NCBI GenBank assembly: GCA_946499505.1
Contig: CAMMSL010000008.1
Coordinates: forward strand, 1-64,000
Origin: an uncultured Lachnoclostridium sp.
Lineage (GTDB): Bacteria > Bacillota > Clostridia > Lachnospirales > Lachnospiraceae
Reading direction: 5' to 3'
DNA length: 64,000 bases
Each line of letters opens with the position of its first letter. Position 1 is the stretch's first letter. Both the position numbers and the translations under genes were made by a program. Below the pieces are notes generated by a model that was given only the letters and a program-made list of their open reading frames with translations, ran no database searches and was not told where the DNA came from. Of the stretch, positions 26,439 to 35,739 are shown piece after piece.

Positions 26439-26488
26439 AAAAGACATATGCAGAAGAGTGAAAAACTCCGAAGCATATGTCTTTTTTA
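26439..26488 (+). terminator. Terminator of the DnaJ-like gene
   Basis: A perfect 13-bp stem (26439-26451 with 26473-26485) has a run of six T at its end. Confidence 0.7.
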
Positions 26489-26602
26489 TTCTGTGCTCTT
26501 TTCTTGCGCTTGCAGTACGAATTTGTTATGATTAACAGGTAGAATATATAAAAAGTTATGTTACACTAGAAAATTATACTGCAGGAAAGAAGGAAACATA
26601 TT

Positions 26603-27052
26603 ATGAAGATAGGAATCGGAAATGATCATTCCGCGCTGGAACTGAAGGCTGAGATCATTGATTTTCTGAAAGAAAAGGGACACGAAGTTGTTGATTACGG
26701 GACAAATTCTCCGGAGAGCTGCGATTACCCGGTCTACGGTGAGAAAGTGGCAAGGGCAGTGGCAGCAGGCGAGGTGGAGCAGGGAATCCTGATCTGCGGC
26801 ACGGGACTTGGCATTTCTCTTGCGGCGAACAAAGTCAAAGGCATCCGCGCGGCTGTCTGCAGCGAGCCGTTTACGGCCAAGATGGCGCGTGCCCATAATG
26901 ACTGCAATATCCTTGCGTTCGGCGCGCGGGTAGTGGGAGCTGAGCTGGCGAAGATGATCGTAGAGACGTGGCTGGATACAGAATTCGAGGGTGGACGTCA
27001 TCAGCGGAGAGTGGATATGGTTACGGCCATTGAGGAGAAAGAACAGGCATAG
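26603..27052 (+). CDS. rpiB: Ribose-5-phosphate isomerase B
   Basis: A 149-residue RpiB/LacAB-family isomerase interconverting ribose 5-phosphate and ribulose 5-phosphate in the pentose phosphate pathway. N-terminal IGIGNDHSALELK, the catalytic Cys in LICGTGLGISLAANK (about residue 65) and NDCNILAFGARV are the family signatures. GAAAGAAGG precedes the ATG. The next gene begins 23 bases downstream. Confidence 0.95.
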   Translation: MKIGIGNDHSALELKAEIIDFLKEKGHEVVDYGTNSPESCDYPVYGEKVARAVAAGEVEQGILICGTGLGISLAANKVKGIRAAVCSEPFTAKMARAHNDCNILAFGARVVGAELAKMIVETWLDTEFEGGRHQRRVDMVTAIEEKEQA

Positions 27053-27075
27053 CAGTGTATGGTAAAGGAGCAGAA

Positions 27076-28143
27076 ATGCATGCATATTATCTGACACAGT
27101 GGATATTATTCTTCTTTATCTATAGTTTTATCGGATGGGTCTGGGAAAGCTGTTATGTATCGGTCAGGAAACACCGATGGGTGAACCGCGGTTTCCTGCA
27201 TGGGCCAATGCTGCCGATCTATGGCTCCGGTGCGCTCGTAATCCTGATCAGTACGATCGGAGTAAGAGAAAATCCGTGGTTGATTTTTCTTTTCGGAATG
27301 CTCGCTGCGACAGTGCTGGAATATATCACGGGCGCGGTAATGGAAAAGATGTTCCATGTAAGATACTGGGATTACAGCGGACAGAAACTGAATCTGAACG
27401 GATATGTCTGTGTGAGTTCATCGCTCTGCTGGGGCGTGTTTTCTGTGCTTCTGGTGAGGGCGGTGCATATACCTGTCGAGCGGGCGGTTCTGAATATCCC
27501 CCTGTTTATTACGGACGGTGCAGCCCTTGTACTTACCGTAATTATGTCAGTGGATCTGACTCAGTCGTTCAACGAGGCTATGGATCTGAAACAGGTTCTT
27601 GTACAGCTTGAGGAGAGCAAAGAGCAGATCGGGAAAATGCAGGAGAAGCTCCGGTGCGCTTCGGAAGCAATCCTGGCAGATTATAAACGGCGTTCGGACG
27701 AGCTCCTGACAGATTACAGAAAACGTACGGAAGAGCTTCTGGCGGATTACAGGATGCGTACGGACAGGCTGGCGGCAGACTACAGAGCCCGGACGGCAGA
27801 GCTGGTGGAGAAGAACCGTTCGCGAAAAGAGCGATATCTGGAGCGGGTCGATATGAAACGTGCACAGAAGCGTCTGCAGCTTGAAGAACTTGCAGAGCGG
27901 ATAGAGGTACTCCTGAAAGAGGAAATCCCGTCAAAGGCAGGTTCTTTGATCAGTGAAGAAAAAAGAGAAGAACTGAAGAAATTCAGAAACGGCATTGCGG
28001 GAGAATTCGGCAGAATGAGCTCCCGGACAGATAAGATATATCTGCATATCGCGAGCCAGCTGAAGAGAAATCCGACCGCAGTGTCAAAAAAGTTTGCTAA
28101 AGCCCTTGAAGAATTGAAAGATACACTGGAAAATATAAAATGA
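27076..28143 (+). CDS. CmpB-type membrane protein with C-terminal hendecad coiled coil
   Basis: A 355-residue protein. Residues 1-165 carry about five membrane segments matching the putative ABC-transporter type IV family (PF06541), with the typical FFIYSFIGWVWESCY and GFLHGPMLPIYGSGA. Residues 170-355 are cytoplasmic and strongly helical. They include five consecutive 11-residue repeats such as LADYKRRSDEL, LTDYRKRTEEL, LADYRMRTDRL and AADYRARTAEL (about 200-255). The start at 27076 follows AAAGGAG. The function of the family is unknown; a membrane-tethered scaffold is inferred from the repeat helix. Confidence 0.8.
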   Translation: MHAYYLTQWILFFFIYSFIGWVWESCYVSVRKHRWVNRGFLHGPMLPIYGSGALVILISTIGVRENPWLIFLFGMLAATVLEYITGAVMEKMFHVRYWDYSGQKLNLNGYVCVSSSLCWGVFSVLLVRAVHIPVERAVLNIPLFITDGAALVLTVIMSVDLTQSFNEAMDLKQVLVQLEESKEQIGKMQEKLRCASEAILADYKRRSDELLTDYRKRTEELLADYRMRTDRLAADYRARTAELVEKNRSRKERYLERVDMKRAQKRLQLEELAERIEVLLKEEIPSKAGSLISEEKREELKKFRNGIAGEFGRMSSRTDKIYLHIASQLKRNPTAVSKKFAKALEELKDTLENIK

Positions 28144-28181
28144 CCTCTGTAATACAGAGCTGCAGGAAAGGAAAAAGACAA

Positions 28182-28817
28182 ATGACAAAAAAGCAGCGTG
28201 CTTTGGAAGTGATTGAAAGACTGAAAAAGGAATACCCGGATGCAGGCTGTACACTGGATTATGATCAGGCGTGGAAGCTTCTGGTCAGTGTCCGGCTCGC
28301 CGCCCAGTGCACGGATGCCCGCGTAAATGTAGTGGTGGAGGGATTGTACGAAAAATATCCCGATGTGAATGCACTGGCAGATGCGGATGTAAATGATATC
28401 GAGGAGATTGTGAGGCCCTGCGGGCTCGGGAAAAGCAAGGCGCGCGATATCAGCGCGTGTATGAAGATGATCCGGGATGAATACGGAGGAAAAGTGCCGG
28501 GTGATTTTGACGAGCTTATGAAACTTCCCGGTGTAGGGAGAAAGAGTGCAAATCTCATCATGGGCGATGTGTTTGGAAAACCGGCGATCGTGACAGATAC
28601 TCATTGTATCCGTCTTGTCAACAGGATCGGCCTGGTGGACGGTATCAAAGAGCCGAAAAAGGTTGAGATGGCACTCTGGAAAATTATTCCGCCGGAAGAG
28701 GGCAGCGACTTCTGCCACCGGCTTGTCTATCACGGCAGGGATGTGTGCACGGCACGGACAAAACCCCACTGCGACAAGTGCTGTCTGGAAGATATCTGTA
28801 AGAAGGCCGGGGTTTAG
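28182..28817 (+). CDS. nth: Endonuclease III
   Basis: A 211-residue bifunctional DNA glycosylase/AP lyase for oxidised pyrimidines. The helix-hairpin-helix LPGVGRKSANLIM contains the catalytic Lys, and VTDTHCIRLVNR supplies the catalytic Asp. The 4Fe-4S cysteines are in CTARTKPHCDKCCLEDIC; the first spacing is seven residues rather than six as in E. coli Nth. The start at 28182 is preceded by AGGAAAGG. It is likely co-transcribed with the upstream CmpB-type gene (38-bp gap). Confidence 0.95.
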   Translation: MTKKQRALEVIERLKKEYPDAGCTLDYDQAWKLLVSVRLAAQCTDARVNVVVEGLYEKYPDVNALADADVNDIEEIVRPCGLGKSKARDISACMKMIRDEYGGKVPGDFDELMKLPGVGRKSANLIMGDVFGKPAIVTDTHCIRLVNRIGLVDGIKEPKKVEMALWKIIPPEEGSDFCHRLVYHGRDVCTARTKPHCDKCCLEDICKKAGV

Positions 28818-28920
28818 AGGAACATCCACAGAGCAGAAAGATGCGGTATGAAAAGCCGACGGGCAAAGAGAATAAAAACAAATAAATTTTCTAAAATATA
28901 AGAAGGATAAGGAGGCAGAC

Positions 28921-31455
28921 ATGAAAAGTATAAAACTGAGAGACAATTTCTATTGGACAGGTATTATTGATGACAAGCTGAGAGTATTTGATATCATCAT
29001 GTACACAGAGTTTGGAACTACCTATAATTCCTATGTGATGAAAGCCGGAGACAAGACTGTCCTTTTCGAGACGGCAAAGGCAAAGTTCTTTGACGAATAT
29101 CTCGAAAAACTTCAGGAAGTGATCGATGTACACAAGATCGACTATCTTGTCGTCAGCCATACAGAACCGGATCATGCAGGAAGTGTGGAGAAGCTTCTTG
29201 ATTACAGTCCGCAGATGAAGGTCATAGCTACCGGCTGCGCACTGGGATTCCTGAAAGAAATCGTGAATCGCGATTTTGTCGGCATTGCCGCGCGGGATGA
29301 GGAAAAGATGACGATTGGAAACCGGACACTGAAGTTTATGTTTGTTCCGAATCTGCACTGGCCGGATACAATGTATACATTCATTGAAGAAGAACAGATC
29401 CTTGTGACATGTGACTCATTTGGTTCTCATTACTGCCTTCCGGAAGTGGTTTCTACAGAGATCAAAAACGAGGAAGATTATCAGAAAGCACTGAAATATT
29501 ACTATGACTGTATTATAGGACCGTTCAAACCGTTTATGCTCAAAGCTCTTGACCGGGTAGAAAACATGGATATATCCATGATCTGTACGGGACACGGACC
29601 GGTACTTGTGGGAGACCGTATCAAGTCTGTGATGAAGCAGTACAGAGAGTGGTCGACTGTTGTAAATCCGAATCCGAAGAAGACGGTTATTATTCCTTAT
29701 GTAAGTGCTTACGGCTATACGAAGATGCTTGCGGAAAAGATTGCCGAGGGTGTAAAGGACAGCGGCGATATTGACGTGCGTTCCTATGATATGGTAGAAG
29801 CAGATGCAGCGAAAGTAAATGAAGAACTTCTTTTTGCGGACGGTATCCTTCTCGGCACGCCTACGATCGTGGGGGATGCGTTAAAGCCGATCTGGGATCT
29901 GACGCTCGGGATGTTCCCGGCGACACACGGCGGAAAATACGCCGGTGCATTTGGAAGCTACGGCTGGAGCGGCGAGGGCGTTCCGAATATCACAGAGAGA
30001 TTAAAACAGCTGAAAATGAAAGTGTCTGAAGGGTTCCGCGTGCGTTTCAAGCCTTCAGAGGCAGATCTGGTGAGTGCATATGAGTATGGTTACCAGTTCG
30101 GATGTGTCGTTCAGGATAAAGAACCGGTGAAACCGAAGAAGAAAGGGGCAAGAAGTCTTGTCAAATGTCTTGTCTGCGGCGAGATATTTGACTCCTCTCT
30201 GGAAATCTGTCCGGTATGCGGTGTTGGAAAAGAGAACTTTGTACCGGTGGATGTGGAAGACACCGGTTACACAAATGATACACAGGAATACTATGTGATC
30301 CTCGGAAACGGGGCGGCAGGATTCAATGCGGCGAAAGCCATCCGCGAGAGGGATAAGACAGGCTCTATTGTAATGATCTCCAATGAGCCGTATCCATCCT
30401 ATAACCGTCCGATGTTGACGAAATCCATTGTCGCAGGACTGAGCGCAGAGCAGATCGCCATCGAAGGACCGGAATGGTATGAGGAGAACCGGGTATACCA
30501 GATGCTTGGCAAACAAGTGACTTCCGTTGATATGGATACAAAAGAAGTCCTTCTGGACAGCGGAGAAAAGATTCAGTTTACCCGTCTGATCTATGCGCTG
30601 GGAAGCGAATGCTTTATCCCGCCGATGGAGGGACATGGTCTTCCGGAAGTAGTGGCGATCCGCCGGCTGAGTGATGTGGAAAAGGTAGAGAGCCTCATGA
30701 AGACCGCGAAAAATGCTGTTGTGATCGGAGGCGGAGTGCTTGGCCTGGAAGCAGCCTGGGAGCTGAAGAAAGCAGGACTTAACGTAACAGTTCTGGAGGT
30801 GGCTCCGGTACTTATGGGACGCCAGCTAGACAGTGGTTCTGCAGAAATCCTCAAGGAGATTGCAGCGAAACATGATGTAGCGATCCGCACAGGTGTCTCT
30901 GTGACGGCGATTGAAGGAGAAGAGCATGTGAGTGGTGTCCGCATCGGAGGAGGCGAGACGATACCGGCAGATATGGTCATTGTGTCCGCGGGAGTCAGGG
31001 CAAAGACGGATCTGGCACAGTCTATCGGTCTGGATATCGGACGGGCCGTGAAGGTAGACGGCCATATGGCGACGAATGTATCAGACGTCTATGCATGCGG
31101 CGACTGTGCGGAATATGAAGGCGCAAACTATGCCATCTGGCCGGAGGCAGTAGAACAGGGACGGATCGCCGGAGCAAATGCGGCGGGCGAGGCGCTGGAG
31201 TACGAGCCGGTTGAGGCGGCGCTTACATTCCACGGAATGAATACAGCGCTCTTTGCTGCAGGAGACAACGGCAAGAATCCGAATCTTCTGTATAAGACTG
31301 TGGAATTCAGAGACATGGGAAAAGGACAGTATCGGAAATATTATTTCCTGAATAACCGGCTGTCCGGTGTAATTCTGATCGGCGATCTCGGCGAAATGGC
31401 AAAGATGACAGAAGCGCTGAAAAAACATGCCTCTTATCAGGAAGTGATCAGTTAG
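28921..31455 (+). CDS. Flavodiiron protein fused to rubredoxin and NADH:rubredoxin oxidoreductase (class F type)
   Basis: An 844-residue three-part redox enzyme. Residues 1-250 form the metallo-beta-lactamase-like diiron domain with complete ligands (SHTEPDHAGS, NLHWPD, CDSFGSHY, TGHGP). Residues 255-395 form a flavodoxin FMN domain. Residues 410-440 form a short rubredoxin (CLVCGEIF and CPVCG). Residues 455-844 form a FAD/NADH reductase (VILGNGAAGFNAA, VVIGGGVLGLEAA, VYACGDCAEY). Class F flavodiiron proteins known from Clostridioides take electrons from NADH and reduce oxygen to water, or nitric oxide. It would give this anaerobe oxygen tolerance without partner proteins. AAGGAGG precedes the ATG. 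Confidence 0.95.
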   Translation: MKSIKLRDNFYWTGIIDDKLRVFDIIMYTEFGTTYNSYVMKAGDKTVLFETAKAKFFDEYLEKLQEVIDVHKIDYLVVSHTEPDHAGSVEKLLDYSPQMKVIATGCALGFLKEIVNRDFVGIAARDEEKMTIGNRTLKFMFVPNLHWPDTMYTFIEEEQILVTCDSFGSHYCLPEVVSTEIKNEEDYQKALKYYYDCIIGPFKPFMLKALDRVENMDISMICTGHGPVLVGDRIKSVMKQYREWSTVVNPNPKKTVIIPYVSAYGYTKMLAEKIAEGVKDSGDIDVRSYDMVEADAAKVNEELLFADGILLGTPTIVGDALKPIWDLTLGMFPATHGGKYAGAFGSYGWSGEGVPNITERLKQLKMKVSEGFRVRFKPSEADLVSAYEYGYQFGCVVQDKEPVKPKKKGARSLVKCLVCGEIFDSSLEICPVCGVGKENFVPVDVEDTGYTNDTQEYYVILGNGAAGFNAAKAIRERDKTGSIVMISNEPYPSYNRPMLTKSIVAGLSAEQIAIEGPEWYEENRVYQMLGKQVTSVDMDTKEVLLDSGEKIQFTRLIYALGSECFIPPMEGHGLPEVVAIRRLSDVEKVESLMKTAKNAVVIGGGVLGLEAAWELKKAGLNVTVLEVAPVLMGRQLDSGSAEILKEIAAKHDVAIRTGVSVTAIEGEEHVSGVRIGGGETIPADMVIVSAGVRAKTDLAQSIGLDIGRAVKVDGHMATNVSDVYACGDCAEYEGANYAIWPEAVEQGRIAGANAAGEALEYEPVEAALTFHGMNTALFAAGDNGKNPNLLYKTVEFRDMGKGQYRKYYFLNNRLSGVILIGDLGEMAKMTEALKKHASYQEVIS

Positions 31456-31489
31456 TTAATAACCGGCAGGAATAAAACGGGAAAATGTG

Positions 31490-31522
31490 ACGGTTCAGCC
31501 ATCCGAAATATGGCTGAACCGT
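31490..31522 (+). terminator. Hairpin after the flavodiiron gene
   Basis: A perfect 13-bp stem (31490-31502 with 31510-31522) has a 7-nt loop; the following tract is A/T-rich without a clean T-run. Confidence 0.5.
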
Positions 31523-31559
31523 TATATAAAGATAAAAAAGAAAAAGTTGAAAAAAGTAC

Positions 31560-31588
31560 TTGCAAACATTCGGAATATATGATAAGAT
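31560..31588 (+). promoter_or_regulatory. Promoter of tRNA-Gly
   Basis: -35 TTGCAA (31560-31565), 17-base spacer, -10 TAAGAT (31583-31588), 21 bases before the tRNA. Confidence 0.6.
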
Positions 31589-31609
31589 ACCGATTGTGTC
31601 AGAGATGAC

Positions 31610-31680
31610 GCGGGTGTAGTTCAATGGTAGAACACCAGCCTTCCAAGCTGGATACGTGAGTTCGATTCTCATCACCCGCT
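31610..31680 (+). tRNA. tRNA-Gly (anticodon TCC)
   Basis: A 71-nt cloverleaf: acceptor GCGGGTG/CACCCGC, anticodon loop CTTCCAA between CCAGC and GCTGG, T-loop GAGTTCGATTCTC. Discriminator is T and CCA is not encoded. It reads GGA and GGG. Confidence 0.96.
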
Positions 31681-31700
31681 TTATTTTTTTTGCAAATCTG

Positions 31701-31739
31701 AAAAATACCGGGCAGTCAGGAAAACTGCCCGGTATTTTT
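31701..31739. terminator. Bidirectional terminator between tRNA-Gly and garK
   Basis: A 16-bp stem (31701-31716 with 31724-31739) has A-run and T-run at its ends, serving the tRNA on the plus strand and glycerate kinase on the minus strand. Confidence 0.8.
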
Positions 31740-31773
31740 GTGTCATATTTCGGGCGTTTTTGTTTGCCAATGC

Positions 31774-32910
31774 CTATAATTTTGTTCCGGCTTTCAACAT
31801 ACGGAACATTCGTCTTGCTGCTCCAAGGTACAACTCGTCCGCACGCTCCAGCGCTTCTTCAAGTGGCATGATCCCGTTTACAGTAGTGAGGATTGAATCG
31901 ATTCCGTATTCAAAAATATCTTCCGCGCCTTTTCCCATGCTGCCTACGATGGCGACGGCGGGAATATCGTGCTTTTTGCAGCGCATACCCACGCCTTGCA
32001 TGACCTTTCCAAAAACAGACTGCCAGTCTGTGGCTCCTTCTCCGGTTACTACAAGAGAAACACCGTCAAGTTTCCGATCAAAATCTACGAGGTCAAGCAC
32101 GGTTTCAATACCGGATTTCAGCTTCCCGTTCAGAAAAACCATAAGTGCGGCTCCCAGTCCGCCGGCTGCTCCGGCGCCCGCAACTTCATCCATATTGATT
32201 CCAAACTGTCTCCGAATGATATCCCGGTAATTCTGCATTCCTTTTTCGAGCTCTTCGAGTATCTCCGGTGTCCCGCCTTTTTGTTTCCCAAAGGTATATG
32301 TAGCACCGTTTTCTCCACACAGTGGATTTGTGACGTCACACATCACGGTAAATGAAGCATCTTTCACGAGTGGATGGATACCGGTTGTATCGATCGCCTT
32401 TACATTTATGAGATCCTGGCCGCATCCGGCAAGTTCATTTCCATCTTTATCAAGGAACCGGACACCCAGAGCACGCATACAGCCCATTCCTCCGTCATTG
32501 GTGGCTGATCCGCCGATTGCGATGGAGATATCAAGACAGCCTTTTGTCAGGGCATCGACGATCATTTCTCCGGTGCCATAAGAAGAAGTACGACGAGGAT
32601 CACGAAGAGAGTCGGGAACTAGAGGCAGCCCTGAGGCAGAGGCCATCTCCATAATGGCTCTCCGGTCATCCAGTATCCCGTAGTAACTTTCTGTTAATTC
32701 TCCTAACGGCCCGTGCACGGGCAGAGTGATTTTTTTTCCGCTGACAGCAGATAAAACCGCGTCGGTTGTTCCCTCGCCGCCGTCAGCAACTTCTACGGAC
32801 TCGCACTCACAGTCTGGAAAGACCTCTCCAGCAGCTTGAGTGAGAAGCCCGGCAGTCCGCCTGGAAGAAAGGGTTCCCTTGAAAGAATCAGATGCAAATA
32901 AGAATTTCAT
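31774..32910 (-). CDS. garK: Glycerate kinase
   Basis: A 378-residue GarK/GlxK-type glycerate kinase phosphorylating D-glycerate with ATP. It starts with the conserved MKFLFASDSFKGTLSS and contains VADGGEGTTDA, AIGGSATNDGGMGC and VTGEGATDWQSVFGK. RBS AGAGGTG precedes the ATG. The gene lies just downstream of a CdaR-type regulator on the same strand, as in enteric glycerate/galactarate regulons, and has an inverted repeat 20 bases upstream of its start. Confidence 0.95.
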   Translation of the reverse strand: MKFLFASDSFKGTLSSRRTAGLLTQAAGEVFPDCECESVEVADGGEGTTDAVLSAVSGKKITLPVHGPLGELTESYYGILDDRRAIMEMASASGLPLVPDSLRDPRRTSSYGTGEMIVDALTKGCLDISIAIGGSATNDGGMGCMRALGVRFLDKDGNELAGCGQDLINVKAIDTTGIHPLVKDASFTVMCDVTNPLCGENGATYTFGKQKGGTPEILEELEKGMQNYRDIIRRQFGINMDEVAGAGAAGGLGAALMVFLNGKLKSGIETVLDLVDFDRKLDGVSLVVTGEGATDWQSVFGKVMQGVGMRCKKHDIPAVAIVGSMGKGAEDIFEYGIDSILTTVNGIMPLEEALERADELYLGAARRMFRMLKAGTKL

Positions 32911-32929
32911 ATGGAATTCACCTCTTTAT

Positions 32930-32951
32930 AAATATCTTTATATAGATATTT
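32930..32951 (-). promoter_or_regulatory. Candidate operator dyad upstream of garK
   Basis: AAATATCT (32930-32937) and AGATATTT (32944-32951) form a perfect 8-bp inverted repeat with a 6-base centre, about 20 bases before the garK start. It is a plausible site for the adjacent CdaR-type regulator, though an AT-rich promoter by chance is possible. Confidence 0.4.
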
Positions 32952-33053
32952 TATCCGGAGAAAATTTTTATTTCATGGCCTGCATGCACAAAATACGGGG
33001 CTTATTTTGTACTCCGGAAACAAATGTCCTGATACCAGTGTGAGAGTATACAC

Positions 33054-34223
33054 TTATTTATGCTGCTTTTCGGACTCGGGGGCTGCAGACCGCTTAAGAT
33101 AGTAATAGAGGAATGTCATAAACCATTTATCCTGAGAAGCTGTCCGCGGATTGATACCGAGCAGTTCACACAGCTTATTATATTGATACGTGAACGTGTT
33201 TTTATGCATATAAGTCTTTTTTGCGGCGACAGCAATATTAAAGTCGCTATCGATCAGGCTTCCTGCAATTTCCAGATAACGGGTGCGGATTTCTTCCGGC
33301 ATATTATCTCCGTATACACCGTAAATCTGCTGCAGTTTCCGGAAGGGGATGCACTGAGCCGTATATTCACCGATATAATCATAGAACAAGACAATGCGTC
33401 CCGGATTGTCTGTATGCTTTTCCAGCCATTTACAATGCATGTAGGCGGCATGATACTGCAATGGATTGTTCTGGAGAGTGCCTGCATAAAAAGAACATAC
33501 AGTATTTGCGGGAGAAAGATGGTCTATGATCCACTGCATGTATTCCACGGTTAGAAGCTGCTGCTCTTTTAAAGGGGATGGAGATTGTCCATTGGATAGA
33601 CCAGATATGCCAGATTTGAAGAGCAGTATATAATCTTCGCCCGGAAGCAGCAGGATGTCATCTTTCCGATACAATGGACAGCTTTTCATAAGAGAAATTA
33701 CAGCCTGTCTGTTGGAGTTGACGGTGTGGCAGAGAATGGCTGCCCGTGGAATATCTGTACGATAGCCGAGCTCTTTCATCAGTTCCCGTAGTTTGTCGGG
33801 AGCCGGTGCTTTATCGGTGAGGATTATCTCCAACAGCCGTTCTTCTTTTGTCTGGCGGCGCAGAATCCGCATTTTCTGATTCTCGTATCGGATCATCGTC
33901 TCAATAGACATTTTGATGATAAGTGCAATGGGATGGATTTCTTCAGGGTCACCGGTGACACCGACGACTCCTTCACGCCTTCCATCGATCTCGATCGCCA
34001 TATTGATCCCTCGACTGACGCCCGGATAGTCGCTGTCAGAATTTACAGTGATGATATCCTCTTTCCCGTGCAGGATCTGCCAGGCGGGCTCATGATAGGT
34101 GCCGATGCGGTCCGGATTCCGGCTGGCAATGATGATGCCTTCTCCGTTCATGATATTTACATTGTAATCAGTATATTTCGTGATCTGTTCGATCAGTTTT
34201 TCAGCAAGGGATACTTCGAGCAT
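33054..34223 (-). CDS. cdaR: CdaR-type sugar diacid regulator
   Basis: A 389-residue regulator close in length to E. coli CdaR (385). The N-terminal sugar-diacid recognition domain (about 1-135: SLAEKLIEQITKYTDYNVNIMN, GREGVVGVTGDPEEI) is followed by a middle domain and a C-terminal PucR-type helix-turn-helix (about 325-375: IAVAAKKTYMHKNTFTYQYNKL). In E. coli CdaR senses glycerate or diacids and activates glycerate genes; linkage to garK supports that here. The start at 34223 is chosen because GGAGG lies 5 bases upstream; a frame extending 34 codons further has no ribosome site. Confidence 0.88.
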   Translation of the reverse strand: MLEVSLAEKLIEQITKYTDYNVNIMNGEGIIIASRNPDRIGTYHEPAWQILHGKEDIITVNSDSDYPGVSRGINMAIEIDGRREGVVGVTGDPEEIHPIALIIKMSIETMIRYENQKMRILRRQTKEERLLEIILTDKAPAPDKLRELMKELGYRTDIPRAAILCHTVNSNRQAVISLMKSCPLYRKDDILLLPGEDYILLFKSGISGLSNGQSPSPLKEQQLLTVEYMQWIIDHLSPANTVCSFYAGTLQNNPLQYHAAYMHCKWLEKHTDNPGRIVLFYDYIGEYTAQCIPFRKLQQIYGVYGDNMPEEIRTRYLEIAGSLIDSDFNIAVAAKKTYMHKNTFTYQYNKLCELLGINPRTASQDKWFMTFLYYYLKRSAAPESEKQHK

Positions 34224-34316
34224 AGTGTCCTCCATCAATGTTTGTATATTCTGATTATAGGTCAGCGAAATGGAGATATCAAGCAATGAAGATTGTTGAA
34301 CTGTGATATCTTCAGA

Positions 34317-34345
34317 TTGTATCATTTTTTTTGCTGTGCTATACT
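34317..34345 (+). promoter_or_regulatory. Promoter of the yesL-xpt pair
   Basis: -35 TTGTAT (34317-34322), 17-base spacer, -10 TATACT (34340-34345), about 35 bases before the YesL start. Confidence 0.55.
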
Positions 34346-34379
34346 GTAAGAAATCAATCAGGAAAGACAGGAGATAGAT

Positions 34380-35027
34380 ATGAGATTTAATATTACAGAC
34401 AATGTGATCGTAAGAGCGTTGAATAAGATTTGCGATATGGTCTGTCTCAATGTTCTGTGGCTGATCTGCTGTATTCCGATCATAACGATCGGGGCATCTA
34501 CGACAGCACTGTACACGATCATGCTGAAAATGGTAAAAAATGAAGAGGGATACATTTTCAGAGGCTTTTTTAAGGCATTCAAGTCCAATTTTAAGCAGAG
34601 TACGATCATATGGATCATTTTACTTCTGCTGGGGATCGTCTGCTGGTTCGATTACAGAGTGGCGGGAGTACTGCCTGGTGCGGCAGGATTTGTTTTGAGG
34701 ACTATATTCCTTCTGCTGGGATTCCTCCTGTTGTCAGTTATGATCTATGCATTCCCGTTGACGGCACGCTATGAAAATACTACACGTGCTACGCTCCGCA
34801 ATGCGCTGATCCTTACGGTGGGAAGGCTTCCGTATACAGTCCTGATGGTCGTAGTGACAGTAGGGGCGGTGATCGTATCTTTGTGGAATACGGCGACTCT
34901 GATGTTTGCGATCCCGCTTTGGTTTCTGATCGGAGGATCGCTGATCACATGGATTAATTCCTACATATTGAGGAGGGTATTCCTTATATTTGAAGATAAT
35001 GAAAACAGTACAGAGGAAAAGGAGTAA
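34380..35027 (+). CDS. YesL family membrane protein (DUF624)
   Basis: A 215-residue protein with five or so membrane segments. It begins MRFNITDNVIVRALNKICDMVCLNVLWLICCIPIITIGASTTALY, cut here to the features: the pattern ICCIPI-TIGASTTALYT is the DUF624 hallmark. YesL proteins are often near sugar uptake genes, but their role is unknown. CAGGAG precedes the ATG. It is separated by three bases from xpt, so the two are translated from one mRNA. Confidence 0.85.
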   Translation: MRFNITDNVIVRALNKICDMVCLNVLWLICCIPIITIGASTTALYTIMLKMVKNEEGYIFRGFFKAFKSNFKQSTIIWIILLLLGIVCWFDYRVAGVLPGAAGFVLRTIFLLLGFLLLSVMIYAFPLTARYENTTRATLRNALILTVGRLPYTVLMVVVTVGAVIVSLWNTATLMFAIPLWFLIGGSLITWINSYILRRVFLIFEDNENSTEEKE

Positions 35028-35030
35028 GAG

Positions 35031-35645
35031 ATGAACTTTCTGGAGGAACGAATTGTAAAAGACGGTGTAGTAAAAGAGGGAAACGTACTAAAGGTGGACA
35101 GCTTTCTGAACCATCAGATGGATATCAAACTGCTGGATCAGATGGGAGCTGAATTTAAGCGCAGATTTGCAGATAAGCCGATCAACAAGATACTGACGAT
35201 CGAAGCTTCGGGGATTGGGATCGCCTGTATCGCTGCCCAGCATTTTAATGTGCCTGTTGTATTTGCAAAAAAATCACAGAGCATTAATCTGGATGGTGAC
35301 ATGTATGTTGCGGAGGTTGAATCTTTTACACATAAATGTATCAATCACGTGATCGTGGCGCAGAAATTTCTGTCGCCCGCAGATCATGTACTGATCATCG
35401 ATGATTTCCTGGCAAACGGATGTGCTCTTCAGGGACTGATTCAGATTGTTCAGTCTTCCGGAGCAACAGTGGAAGGAATCGGAATTGCGATTGAAAAAGG
35501 CTTCCAGTCCGGCGGCCGGATCATCCGGAACCTCGGTTTCCAGCTTGAGTCTCTGGCGATTGTGGACGGAATGAACGCCGAGACCGGGGAAATCCAGTTC
35601 CGGGATCAGTCAAAACAGGAAAAGAATACTTTTCAAAGCAAGTAA
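35031..35645 (+). CDS. xpt: Xanthine phosphoribosyltransferase
   Basis: A 204-residue PRTase that salvages xanthine to XMP using PRPP. It begins [33 protein letters not shown] with the family pattern; the PRPP loop is [17 protein letters not shown] (about 125-140), and [15 protein letters not shown] is the second substrate loop. No purine riboswitch lies directly upstream because the YesL gene ends three bases before; control must act at the shared upstream promoter. A terminator follows at 35677. Confidence 0.93.
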   Translation: MNFLEERIVKDGVVKEGNVLKVDSFLNHQMDIKLLDQMGAEFKRRFADKPINKILTIEASGIGIACIAAQHFNVPVVFAKKSQSINLDGDMYVAEVESFTHKCINHVIVAQKFLSPADHVLIIDDFLANGCALQGLIQIVQSSGATVEGIGIAIEKGFQSGGRIIRNLGFQLESLAIVDGMNAETGEIQFRDQSKQEKNTFQSK

Positions 35646-35676
35646 TTTCTGCTAATATAGTGATGCAGATCATAAG

Positions 35677-35739
35677 AGCGGGCTCCTGAGTCCTGTACTG
35701 CCGCAATGGGGCGGCATGCCGGAACCATCCCGCTTTTTT
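35677..35739 (+). terminator. Terminator after xpt
   Basis: AGCGGG (35677-35682) pairs with CCCGCT (35729-35734) and is followed by T5. An inner TGCCGC/GGCGGCA hairpin sits between the arms. Confidence 0.6.
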
